From positions 1,116,001 through 1,180,000 of the forward strand of contig OZ345374.1 of NCBI GenBank assembly GCA_977006965.1: 64,000 bases of DNA, given 5' to 3'. Shown here in pieces: positions 9,067-19,800 of this stretch. The position numbers and the translations under genes are program-made. Positions within the stretch are counted from its first letter, which is position 1. Each line of letters begins with the position of its first letter. The stretch comes from Phymatolithon calcareum (Eukaryota > Rhodophyta > Florideophyceae > Hapalidiales). The notes below the pieces were generated by a model. The model ran no database searches. It saw nothing but the letters and a program-made list of their open reading frames with translations, and was not told where the DNA came from.

Positions 9067-12000
9067 GGAACGTTGCAATTGTATACAGTAGGTCGCTCCT
9101 GAAAATGATAAAATTGCACAAAATACGTCATTTCTGCACAAAATGCGTCTTCACACCACGGTGCATTTGTCTCGTGTCCTCGATTTGTGACACGCAAAAT
9201 GTGCAATTCGCGCGACATTTGGTCATAGAGCTTCCCTCTGTGAACCAAATGTGTTGTACGACATATTTCTATCATTTTCGCTACGGCACGTTTCTCTAAG
9301 GCGGAGTAGTGCAGTGATCTGCCTCATGCACTTCATCCATGGGTGATCAGAAAGATGCGCTGCAGCTTAGAAGAGTAGATCCTCGTCCATGCTATGCAAG
9401 TACGTAATAATATTCAAGCTTGATCTTGAGGAATTTGAGAAGCGCACACTGATGCCATTATTCCGAAAAGCAAGCAGAGGACCATCTCAGATCGGCGTGT
9501 CCTCCCCCATGTCAACACCAAGCCCAAACATATTTCTGCGCTCATTGAGCGCGGCCTCCCGGGACCATGCGGTTCTGCGTCCAGACGTCGAATAGCCCCA
9601 TCAGTTGAATAGGGTGAGTACTTGTTGTACAGAGCGGCATACTTTACAAATATCTATCGAAACGTAACATGGTTAACACCTGTTAAGGTGATTAACGAAG
9701 GCTCGCAACCCGATCCGAAAAGCGTGCGAAAAGCAGACATATGGGGATGCTGCAGAGCTCCTCCGGAGATTCTTCCGTCACGGAACCGGGGGGCGTGGAG
9801 GGACATTCGGTACCACATGGGTCCATTTGCGATCCTTCTCTGCAGATGCCGTTTATGCAGCAGAATGAATAATAGACGGATAATCAATCACATTCTTACC
9901 GAACTTGTTCGCGGACCAAATGGAGATAGACAGCTCTGCTTTTAAGCACCAGTAGTAAAGGGGAAAGCCGAACTGACGAAATAACAATCGAGAAGAGACA
10001 TCTTCGTTTATTTATTTCAATGACACAGCACTTATTTTGTCTAGCACCATAAAGCCTTCTCCGTGCAACGAATCTATGGATCTACCTATAATTTCTTCAA
10101 TTTCCCCTCTCCCTTCGAGTGAACGTTTAATTAGTTTCCTGGAATACTTTAGAGCCCACCTATTACCCTTTGGAGAATTATACTATTTTTTGAATTTGGA
10201 ATTTATTAAACGCCCTCAGTAACACTAATGAGACTGCAAGAGAGATGCGTTTCAACAGCTACGTTGTAGTTTCGATCATATATTCAAATACTTGTAACCC
10301 GGGTTAACGTCGTAGCCCTAGGTGCAAAAACCCTCTCCTGTAAAAGGGCGGAGGGAAAAGCTTGGGGTCTAATGATCAGATTTCCTCAATTGGCGCCTTG
10401 TCTATTCCATGCCGTCGTAAAAGACGATAGTGAAAAAGAGTACCTTGTCTTGAGCTTTTTCAGTGATATCAATCTCCTCTTTGGTCAGTTGATATCTTCC
10501 GAGGTATTCTTCCAGGTTGCTCATGAGGATTGGTACAGTATCACCGAACTTGTCTTTAAAAAGTGATGTACTCAATGGGGGGAACCGACCGAATGCCCAC
10601 TTTACCGCTAATTGGCGGTGCCGTGTTTTCGGGAGTCTGATAATCGCCGGGGTGGATTATTATACTGCTCCAAAACCCCTCGGCCTCCAGCGGCGTAATG
10701 TAATATTTGTACTCTTCAGCACCAAAGTGAGGGCCCATGTCGGATGCTTTGGGCACTATAAGCACCCAAAATAAGACATCAAATCAATTCATATTTTGGT
10801 TCCGTAACGGAATTGTCTGACATAAAATGCGACAATGGTGGGTTAAACAGTCCGGAGCCCTCCAAAATATAATTTTGTACGGGGGCAGGCGTGACAGGGC
10901 TTCGTCATGGCACCGGTTTTGCTTGATTGTCACTACCAGTGCCTACACGTCTAGAGCTGGTAAAATGTAACGATAAATTAGTACAGCGGACAATCGGAAC
11001 ATTTAGTAAGCGCTGATACTTGCACGGAGCTTCGGACACAGCGAAAACGGCTACAAATGGAGCGACTGAAATTCCTCGTGATCCAATAAAATGAAATGGC
11101 CCCCACACATCAGATTTTTATTGCAAGTATTCACAATTCCAAGGGGCCAAAAGTGAGCAACTCGCAAAAATAATACTCCGGTCATGTATTAATACCTATT
11201 ATGCCCCCCTCATCAACTGCTCCGTTTTATCTTTTTGTAGCTCATGGCATCGCGTCGCACTCCAAGAAATTTGACATCCTCATCGTGGATTAGGCCCTCG
11301 TAGACAACAAATAAGGTTCTCCCTCTCTCTTTAATATTTTCAAAAATTGTCTTTTCACCATGTAAAGCTGATATGCACCAAGTGCAAGGTACAAATGAAG
11401 CATGGAGACAGAATATTCTTTTTTACTAAGAACTAGATAGTTTAAGTACAGTGAAAGACTTCAAAAACTTTGCTCCACTTCCTGACTAGATTCACGGGCT
11501 TGCCGCAGAGCACTGTTTTCAGGGAGCGGAACAATGGCATTGCAAGCGATTGGAGAAAAAGATACAATACACAATGCGGAAGACGTCTCACACGGCGATG
11601 CAATGCGAATTCAAATACTGGCAGTCGAAGAAATCCTAATTGCAATGATTTCGGGCGATGAATATCGTTTAATGGTCATGCAAAACTCTAGAACAGAAAC
11701 AGCCACACATTCACGGCTCTACAACGGCCAACTAGAACACACAAAGCACTCCTATTAGACTCTATACTACATTTCTACGTTAATTTCATGGTCTCTCATG
11801 CGCGCTTTCGCATTTTCCGAACGATTCCCGGTGATAGCTTTCCATACCAGCTCCGCGTGCCAAAAGCAGTTGTTAACTTTCAAGAATACTAACGCTTCGA
11901 ACCGTTGAGGAGTAATCCTCCGTCTGTTCACGGTTAGAACGTATTTCGCAATACTCTATAGGCGCTCTATCTCTGCAACCGAACCCATGGCAAAATCACA

Positions 12001-12099
12001 GTTGACATAGTCTTCCTCCTGCCCTCTTGTCGACGATTCGTGGTCAGCTGGCGCGCGACTAGTTCGCAGCTAGGGTACCTAAATTAATGTAGCCACTTC
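9067..12099. other. Gene-poor interval
   Basis: Only short frames (under about 125 codons) occur on either strand, and none resembles a known domain. A 9-bp inverted repeat, ACATTTGGT / ACCAAATGT, lies near 9218-9255. Low-complexity AT tracts occur around 10000-10400. I see no RNA gene or element terminus that I could defend. Confidence 0.5.
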
Positions 12100-12260
12100 A
12101 GCAATCGGTATTGAAATCACCAAAGATGACGCAATGCAACTTGCAATACTGCAGCATGACCCAGTTTTCGATTTCTATTGAGGATTGCAATTCATTGCAA
12201 TGTCAATCCATTTTAACGGACCCCTGACTGTTTTTGACTCCTTGATGGGAAGCATGCACC
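12100..12260. repeat. Dispersed repeat with GCAATT/ATTGC motifs, copy 1
   Basis: The stretch with ATTGCAATTCATTGCAATG, then CAATCCATT and CGGACCCCTGACTGTTTTTG, parallels 55965-56078. There ATTGCAATTAATTGCAAT is followed by CAATGGATTG and CGACCCCTGGTTGTGTTTG. The shared order of motifs points to two diverged copies of one short dispersed element. The limits are approximate. Confidence 0.4.
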
Positions 12261-12651
12261 TGGATTGCATGAGTTTCCTTTCGCAGTACTTGATCACAGT
12301 TCTACTGTTCAAACACTTCTTGCTTATTGCTTCCATGCACAGATCACACCGCGAAGTAGTCTTTTCAAGTAAATTGTAGAGAAACTCTCCTCAAGACGAA
12401 AATCTTTTTGCCATGGAACTCTACTAAATTCCACATTAGAAGGTCCTTCAGTGAAAGTGCAAAAACAGTCTTCTAACAAAACAATCACAAGATTGCGACA
12501 TATTCGTACTTGACGGATCGCCGAGCCCGGGGGCGACACATCAAGATGGTCGGTCGGTCGCGGTTGCTTAGATGCGGGCAACCCCAACGGAGCTCGTTGT
12601 CGCCATATCTTTGAAACTTATACATATGAGACTTAGATGTACGTCTTGACG

Positions 12652-13560
12652 ACCATGTTCAATTTAGTTTCGCAGACGACACCAGCTCCCATGCCACCGG
12701 CAGCACTTGGGATGATGTCAACTCAAAGCTCAATGAGGCTGCCCAGATACTCTCCGGTTTATGCAGCCGTTTGCGAATCATGGTGAACGCTCGGAAATGC
12801 AAGGTGCTAGGATTTTCTGCAGGTGGACACTCACCGCTGGAAATTATTGACGGTAAAGTCAATATCGTTGGCGAGGCAATAGACGCAGTTGTGGCATACA
12901 AGTTCCTCGGAGTTCATTTTGACCAAGGACTGAGCTTCAAATTACATTGCCGGGAAGTGAGTCAGAAACTCCGGTCCAAGACCTGCGTTATCTGAGCGCT
13001 CGGCGGAACATCTTGGGGCGCGGAATCATCAACGACGGAAGCTTTCCGTAAGAGCTACTGCGAGTCAACTGCGTTATATGGTGCATTAGCTTTCGCTGTA
13101 CACGGCTTCGACGTCCACATCAAGCAAGTGGAAGTCGCTCGGAACGAAACGGCTCGAGCGGCTAGCGGTTGTTTGAAAGCTACGAAAAAGGCCAAGCTCC
13201 GGTCACTGACTGGGATGCGTAGCCTGCGAGTTATTGGAAATAAGCAAGCTACTCTTGTCATGGACAAAGCACTTGGACTACTACCGAACACTCCTGTGGC
13301 TCGCACAACTCAGACAAATGTGTTGTGCTCTAGACACAACGTAGGGTCGTGGAGGGACTCGAGCACCTACCATCTGGCGAAGAAAGGGATACTTGCTCTC
13401 CCACGCTCCAGTAACAAGTTTTAAACCTTCATGACTCCTATTTCGGCTAAGGATGATCCAGAGGAGAAGCGTACCGCGACAGACGCTTTTATTCTAGAGC
13501 GAAATGCAGCACAATCTGCCGATGTCGAAATATGGACGGACGGAAGTGTTGGAAAAGAAC
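12652..13560 (+). pseudogene. Non-LTR retrotransposon (LINE) RT C-terminus and start of RNase H, decayed
   Basis: The frame reading VQFSFADDTSSHATGSTWDD carries the F-A-D-D form of the reverse-transcriptase catalytic box at 12669-12680. It is followed by the post-palm stretch LCSRLRIMVNARKCKVLGFS and AYKFLGVHFDQGLSFK, typical of LINE polymerases. A stop at about 12993 breaks the frame. Further frames continue through 13424, and ADVEIWTDGSVGK near 13520-13560 resembles the start of an RNase H domain. The upstream endonuclease and the first RT blocks are absent. It is a 5'-truncated, dead copy. Confidence 0.7.
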
Positions 13561-14348
13561 CACATGAATTTGTCTGCGACCTGAATCATAGAGAACGATT
13601 CTCCGTGAAATGGGATGCAGGTTGGTATACTGCGACGTTGAGCAAATTCAGGCCCTCTCAGTACCATAACCACGAAGCAGCGAAACGTTTTGAGTCTCGA
13701 CACAGCAAGCTCCCGGACATCCTCTTGGCCTACGACGACGGAGACGAGTATGCATACTCAACGACCCCGACCGCCTCGAAACAACATGTTATCGTGTGCA
13801 ACGAAGATGGTGACAAACTCGACATGTATCTTACAATCCCATTCTACCAGTCGATTCTTCATCGGTTTCGTCGGTGCAACCATCGTCGTCACCCAGTTCT
13901 GGATCTCCATCATGTCCGCGCCCACTATCGTTGGAACTGCTAACGCTACATCCGGTGGATGCGCTAGCCTCGGTGGTGGTGTGACCAACGCTCTCATACC
14001 GCAAATCTGTGCTTGTGTCGCTTGCGCAGGTGGTATCGACCCGGCTGATGAGACTGATGATATTGCCTGGTGTTACTCCATGCTTATTCCGGCCTCTGTT
14101 CACGTTTCCACCTCCGTTCCAATGTATTCTCTCTCCGACGATCTTCTTCGCCGCACTGTTAAAGTCTCGAAAGAGGAAGAACGACAACCCTGGTTAGAAC
14201 ATGTTCCGCGCTGTCAGCAACTCGTGCGTTTGGATACTTTTCTTCCCCTACGCTGGTTACTTCGCGAAGTCCGTGAAAATAACCCGCACTTGGTATGGCT
14301 GCACTGAAAAGTCGACCTCAGGTTGAACCGCGTACTGCGTGTTGATTT
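13561..14348. other. Segment with long but unrecognised overlapping frames
   Basis: The plus-strand frames 13431-13943 and 13690-14307 and the minus-strand frame 14187-13831 overlap here. None matches a known domain. The sequence after DGSVGK does not continue the RNase H fold, which suggests a junction with unrelated sequence near 13560. It may be a TE relic or host sequence. Confidence 0.3.
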
Positions 14349-15046
14349 TGTTGGAAATGTGACTGCTTGGATCTCTTGTCCCAGTACACATTATCCTATG
14401 TCATAAGTCTCTAACCATTTCTCATATGTTATGATAGAATCAATCCATATTTTTCTTCATCTTTACTGACAATGTAGTTCACGTTGGACGTATGATTGCT
14501 TGGAGCTCTAGTCGAAAACACACTTCAATATCAAGGTATGATCTCGGTACACGTGTTCACGTGTCAAGTCGAAAGTCAAAGTGTTTCAGAACTTTAAATC
14601 AAGAAGATTGGCAGTGACACGTGTCAAAGTATGATAAGAGTATGATAATCATACTCCTCTCACTCAGTAGATAATTTTTGATTTTTCATGTTACACGTGT
14701 CATATGATATTATGACAAATTGGTTCAACCAAACTTTTCCACTCTCCTTATCCGTTCTGTAACCTTCCACCAACAGTTCAATCAATTTCTTGATTGATCT
14801 TATTAATGTCAGTAATTCAATCATTTTGTTGATTGAATCAATCACAGTCGACATTTCAATCTTTTAGTTGATTGTTTCAATCACAGTTAGTAGTGCAATG
14901 AGCATCAGGAGTCTTATCATACCTCAATCTGAGGCCTATATAAGACCCGGATCTGATGCCCCGACTCAGTAAACCAAGGAACATCTCACAACCAACCCAA
15001 CCATCTCAACCATCTCAACCATCAACCTCAAAACCTCCATACAACA
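14349..15046 (+). repeat. LTR of subfamily C, interrupted by a nested LTR
   Basis: The start TGTTGGAAATGTGACTGC is a diverged form of the copia LTR start. The end CCTCCATACAACA matches the LTR tail at the window start. In between are a promoter-like block (GGCCTATATAAGACC near 14934) and several imperfect TTGATTGA/TCAATCA repeats (about 14780-14885). Flanking bases GATTT and TATTT agree at four of five positions, consistent with an aged TSD. A second LTR was inserted at 14482. No interior lies beside it, so it is a solo LTR. Confidence 0.7.
14482..14775 (+). repeat. Nested solo LTR (subfamily A) with internal deletion and TSD GTTCA
   Basis: This is an A-type LTR of 294 bp. It is flanked by GTTCA at 14477-14481 and 14776-14780, a perfect 5-bp target duplication. 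Compared with the 444-bp form it lacks about 150 bp between ATGACAAATT and the CCAACCAAACTTTT block. That segment includes the TATA box and poly(A) signal. It inserted into the older subfamily C LTR. Confidence 0.85.
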
Positions 15047-15364
15047 TATTTTATTCACAGATTGCTTTGTGGAAGTCTGGCCTTCTTGTAGCATTTCGAC
15101 CCCGATATTGTCCGGTCCGAGTGCATTTCCACTGGTGGCTCGATGTAGCGACTCCTTGATGTCTTCGAGGATGGCTTTGGATACCGCGAATAGGTGCAGG
15201 GTGGGCTTCCGCGCCGTATCAGCTCTACAGATGTTTGCTATGGGCTGTGAACAAACATGGTTCACTGGGGCCCCCAGCGATGGCCCTTTATCGCGCAGCT
15301 CGCTAAGGGAGTCAGTCCAAAGGCGAACATCTTTGTGCCATTCTCCTTGGACGATATGACACAC
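15047..15364 (-). pseudogene. LINE reverse transcriptase N-terminal fragment
   Basis: On the minus strand a 132-codon frame contains FAVSKAILEDIKESLHRA followed by SGNALGPDNIGVEML. This is the conserved first block of LINE reverse transcriptases, normally G-K-x-P-G-x-D-x-[IL]. The frame is cut on its 3' side by the LTR ending at 15046. It could belong to the same family as the fragment at 12652-13560, but no overlap exists to test this. Confidence 0.6.
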
Positions 15365-15652
15365 AATTTTTTCCCGCGCTCACTGTCGTCTTCCAGCCAA
15401 CCAGAACGTAAGGAGTCTAATCTCAAACGCCCTCATCGCCATCGGGCCCAACAACATGCAACCGCCACGTTATCCACTCTATTGGCCTTCCCTGCCCAAA
15501 TTACACACTTAGCAGCACAAACCGCCCCACGTTGCCATTCCCGATCCTCCCACCACCGACACTAGGTATGATAACATGCCCACTATTCCTTCTCATCTCT
15601 TTGTCTTTCTATGTAATCCTCCTCGAAGGTACGCAAGGCCACCATACTGCAG
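15365..15652. other. Interval without a recognisable gene
   Basis: A plus-strand open stretch at 15532-15852 runs from here into the minisatellite, and its repetitive Pro/Arg/Cys content reflects the simple repeat. I see no real gene. Confidence 0.5.
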
Positions 15653-15838
15653 GTGCAGACTCCCTCCGCCGCCCGCCGCCGGCTGACACCCGCTGCCCCT
15701 ACTGCCGCCCGTCGCGCGCTGCCACCCCCTGCCCCCATTGCCGCCCGCGCCCGCTGCCACCTGCTGCCGCCCTCTGGCACCACTCCCGCCCGGCCGCATA
15801 CCGCCCACTGCCGTCCGCCGCTAGCTGCCGCCCGCTGC
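15653..15838. repeat. C-rich minisatellite, left half of the array's insertion site
   Basis: Degenerate repeats of the type CTGCCGCCC / CGCTGCCACC run up to the copia array. The same type of repeat resumes at 31622, showing that the array inserted into and split one minisatellite. The last five bases (15834-15838, GCTGC) form the left target duplication. Confidence 0.85.
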
Positions 15839-16282
15839 TGTTGGAAGTGTGATTGCTTGGAGCTCTAGTCGCAAACACACTTCAATATCAAGGTATGATC
15901 TCGGTACACGTGTACACGTGTCAAGTCGAATGTCAAAGTGCCTCAGAACTTTGAATCAAGAAGATTGGCAGTGACACGTGTCAAAGTATGATAACAGTAT
16001 GATAATCATACTCCCCTCACTCAGTAGATGATTCTTGATTTTTTCATGTTACACGTGTCATATGATAGTATGACAAATTTGTTTAGGGTTAGTGTGTCTC
16101 CGTCGTCAGTTAGGGTTTTGATCAAGTCTGGTTGTGTTCTCTGGTCTATATAGTCTTGACCTGAGGTCCGCCAAGTGAATAAACCAAGGAACTCATTCTC
16201 ACCTAACTCCACTTCTCCTTCACCAATCTTCACCAACCAAACTTTTCCAATCTCCTAATCTTATCCCTAACCTCCAACAACA
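15839..16282 (+). repeat. Array LTR 1 (outer 5' LTR)
   Basis: This LTR runs from TGTTGGAAG to CTCCAACAACA, 444 bp, with TG...CA ends. Its left flank is the TSD GCTGC and its right flank is the primer-binding site at 16283. It contains the array's regulatory signals, listed separately. Confidence 0.95.
15907..16183 (+). promoter_or_regulatory. LTR promoter block: four CACGTG boxes, palindrome, TATA, poly(A) signal
   Basis: CACGTG occurs at 15907-15912, 15915-15920, 15975-15980 and 16052-16057. It is the core of G-boxes/E-boxes read by bZIP and bHLH factors. AGTATGATAATCATACT (15996-16012) is a perfect 17-bp palindrome. CTATATAG (16146-16153) is the likely TATA box. AATAAA (16178-16183) follows about 30 bp later, placing transcription start and poly(A) signal very close together and making R short. 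The same arrangement recurs in the other three array LTRs, and most of the motifs recur in the diverged LTRs. Confidence 0.7.
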
Positions 16283-16296
16283 GGTTATGGGCCCAG
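16283..16296 (+). other. Primer-binding site matching the initiator tRNA-Met anticodon arm
   Basis: GGTTATGGGCCCAG follows the LTR without a gap. Its reverse complement CTGGGCCCATAACC equals the anticodon stem-loop of eukaryotic initiator tRNA-Met, including the CAT anticodon. Drosophila copia is primed by a 5' half of the same tRNA, cut in this arm. The same 14 bases occur at 21396, 26509 and 35697. Recognition of the tRNA sequence is from general knowledge. Confidence 0.85.
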
Positions 16297-16862
16297 TCAG
16301 CGCTTGATCACAACCGCGCTTCATCATCATCGTCGTCTCCGGGGCTCATCCTTCGCCCCCGATCTTCTCCTGGTTGCGCATCCTTGCTTGATTACCTCTG
16401 GTTTTCTCGCAAGGCCCGCTCCAGAGGACTTGTCTGTCATTGTTCACGAGCTTCCTGTTCGGTTCCTTGCTCAATTACCTCTGGTCTTTGAGTGAGGCCC
16501 GTTCAGAAAGTGTTATAGCGTCTTGCAGTGCGCGTTGCCGGCTGCAGGTTCAGGTGTACCAAAACACCACAAGGGTTTCTGTTGTGTCTCCTTGCTTGAT
16601 TACCTTCGGTTTTCTTGTCGGGCCCACCTCAGGATACCACAAAGCGTCTTGCAGTGCGTGTTGCCGACTGCAGGTTCAGGTGTACCAAACGCCACAAGAG
16701 GTATACGGCCATTGAGCCATCCCCCGATCAAGGACCGGGTCATTCCGACTCGAAGGAATTTCTTATAAGGGATAGATTGCCTTGATAGTTGACCTTGTGT
16801 CGACTCGCAGTGGACTCCCCGAACGGATTTTCGACAAGAATAGAAGACCCCCACTCCGCAAA

Positions 16863-19800
16863 ATGGACAACTCCCAGGGAACGCTGAAGGTCGAAAAGTT
16901 AAATGAGACCAATTTCCACGCTTGGAAACAGAAAATTCAGCTAGTACTATCATTCCGCGAACTCGACGAGTTCATAGAGGACGATCCACCGGCACGAGAT
17001 TCCGAAGATTTCAAGCTCTGGCGTCGTAATGACAATAAAGCAAAGGCTATTATCGGTCTCTCGCTTTCAGACGAACATCTCGAGCATGTGCAGGATGTCG
17101 AAACGGCCAAAGAGATGTGGACGTCGATTCTCAATATCTTCGAACGACACACTCTTTTGAACAAACTGGCCGCTAGACGCAAGTTCTACACTGCCACTAT
17201 GCTCGAGGACGAGAAAATACTGCCCTATACGAACCGCATTCGCCAACTCGCATCCACCCTCAAGTCAATGGGTGTCGATATTGACGATAAAGAAATGGCC
17301 ATGGCTGTATTGAACGGACTTCCCGAACGCTACGACAGCTTGATAAGTGCACTTGATGCTCTCGGCAATGAAGACGAATCATTCTCACTTGAATTCGTGA
17401 AGAGTCGACTACTCCAGGAAGAGCAACGCATGTCAATGCGTGTCGAAGCATCAACCGTCAAAGCTGAGACTGCTGCACTTTTCACTGCCAGACGCGATGG
17501 AGAACGAATTCGTGACTACTGTGAACATTGTCATCGATCTGGACATAGAAGTGTGAAATGTTGGACCAAGTTTCCACACCTTGCTCCTGAAGGATACAAA
17601 AATCGGAATGGAAAGCAAACGAAACCAGCTGCATTCCTGACCGATGAATCGGAACATGTTCGAGTTATGTCCGATTCCGACTTTGTATGCCTGATGGTCA
17701 AGGTGCGCGATTCTGATATTTCCGAGAAGTCAAAGTCATGGATCATTGACTCTGGTAGTACATCGCATATGACGTTCGATCGTTCAATCTTCTGCTCATA
17801 CACAAAAATGTCTTCAACCGTCGAAATGGGAACCAAAGCACAGGCCACAATCGCTGGAAAAGGTGATGTCATCATTACGCTTAACGTTAACGGCAAATCG
17901 TTAAAACGAAAGCTCAAGGACGTTATGCACATACCCGACTTCGGATACTCTCTATTGTCTGTCTCAAAAATGGATGAGTACGGATATGGTATAACGTTCA
18001 AGAACAGCCGTTGCTATGTTAAAGCTCATAATGACACGATCGCAACAGGTACTCTACGCAAAAGTCTCTACTCTCTAGACCTTGCAGATGGAAATAAACT
18101 TAACGAAGTTTCCTGTTTCGCGAGCCTACAGCTCTGGCATGAACGACTTGCGCATGTTGACCACACTGGAATTACCGGAATGGTAAACCATGGGGTGGTG
18201 AAAGGTGTAAAGATTGCTCCCAACTCACAGTCCACACATCCATGTAATGGTTGTCTTGCCGGCAAAGGTCATCGTGCTCCGATTCCAAAGTCCAGTAGTT
18301 CTCGCTCCACCGCTGTTCTCGATCTCGTACATTCAGACGTTCTTGGTCCTATCGACATTCCGTCCCTTGGAGGATCACAGTACTTCATCACATTCATCGA
18401 TGATCACTCCAAGTGGACCACGGTATTCACCATGCGAAAGAAGTCGGAGAGCTTTGAGTGTTTTCGGAAGTTTCACAAGTACGCTGAAACCCATACAGGT
18501 AGAAAGCTTAAGCACTTGAACATACAGGACTTCTCGAAAGCACCAAAGCTCAAAGCAATTAGGACAGACAATGGAGGCGAGTACCTTTCAAACGAGTTCA
18601 AGGCATATCTTGCGGAACACGGCATCCATCAACAGCTCACAGTCGCTTACACCCCACAGCAAAATGGGGTGGCTGAACGCATGAACCGCACACTTCTCAA
18701 CTTAGTGCGTTCGATGCTCCATCACAGAGGCATCGAGAAGAAGTTCTGGGCTGAAGCGTTGGCAACTGCTGTGTATGTGCGCAACCGAGTTACGTCACGA
18801 GGACTTCCTTCGAACACGACCCCTCATCACATATGGATGGGTGCCCCTCCAGATTTGGGACACTTGCGCGTATTTGGCGCCAAGTGTTGGTACGTGATTC
18901 CGAAGAAGAAAGTGAAGAAACTCGACAGTCGTACTCGTGAGGCGGTTATGCTGGGATACTCGTTGGCATCAAAAGGGTATAAGCTGTGGGATGCGGACTT
19001 GCGGAAAGTGATTGTGTCAAGGGACGTGACGTTCAATGAATCGGAATTCGGATTCGATGAGACCGAAACCAATGTATCACTTGAAACTCCTCAAATCAAA
19101 CTGAGTGATGGTACGGTTGAAGGTAAGGTCATTTCGGATGTAGATGATAAGAGCATCGAGAAGGACATTGACGAAGGTGAGCAAGCAGATGGTGGAGAAC
19201 AACCTATATCTCCATCTGGTTCTGACGAAACATCTCCGATGATCGCCAAACCCATTCTGCGTAGGTCAGCTCGGGTCTCAAAACCACCCACTGACTTCTG
19301 GAACGCTCCCTCGCATACTGCTATGCTGGCCTTCGAGTCCGTCAACCTTGCATCTGAAACCGGTTTGTCTTCTCATCAAGTGCCTCAGACCTTCAAGGAA
19401 GCGACTTCAATTAAAAATGTCGACTTCTGGTCTCCGGGCATTGAGAATGAACACTCGTCACTAACCCGCAACAACACTTGGAAGTTGGTCACTCGCAAGC
19501 CTGGCATGAACGTTCTACCGTGCAAGTATGTCTTCAAGGTCAAGGATACAGGCCCTAAAGTTCGCATTGTTGCGAAAGGGTTCCGACAGGTGCATGGGGT
19601 GGACTACGGTGAAACGTATGCCCCAGTCGTAAAGTTCACCTCGATTCGTATCCTACTTGCAACCGTTGCTGTCCATGATTTGGAACTCTACCAAATGGAT
19701 GTTGTTACGGCTTTCTTGCATGGTGACCTTGTCGAAGACATCTACATGGAGGTTCCGTCTGGATTTCGTGATCCTAAGCGTCCTGACCTTGTTTGCAAGC

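Noticed and set aside
8907-9299. Paired 122- and 107-codon ORFs on opposite strands
   Set aside because: They share sequence because of the palindrome 8981-9066. No domain was recognised in either.
15532-15852. 106-codon ORF rich in Pro, Arg and Cys
   Set aside because: It is a translation of the C-rich minisatellite and ends inside the LTR.
16782-16862. Upstream extension of gag-pol starting at 16782
   Set aside because: The first codon there is TTG. The first ATG is at 16863, and the extension carries no conserved sequence.
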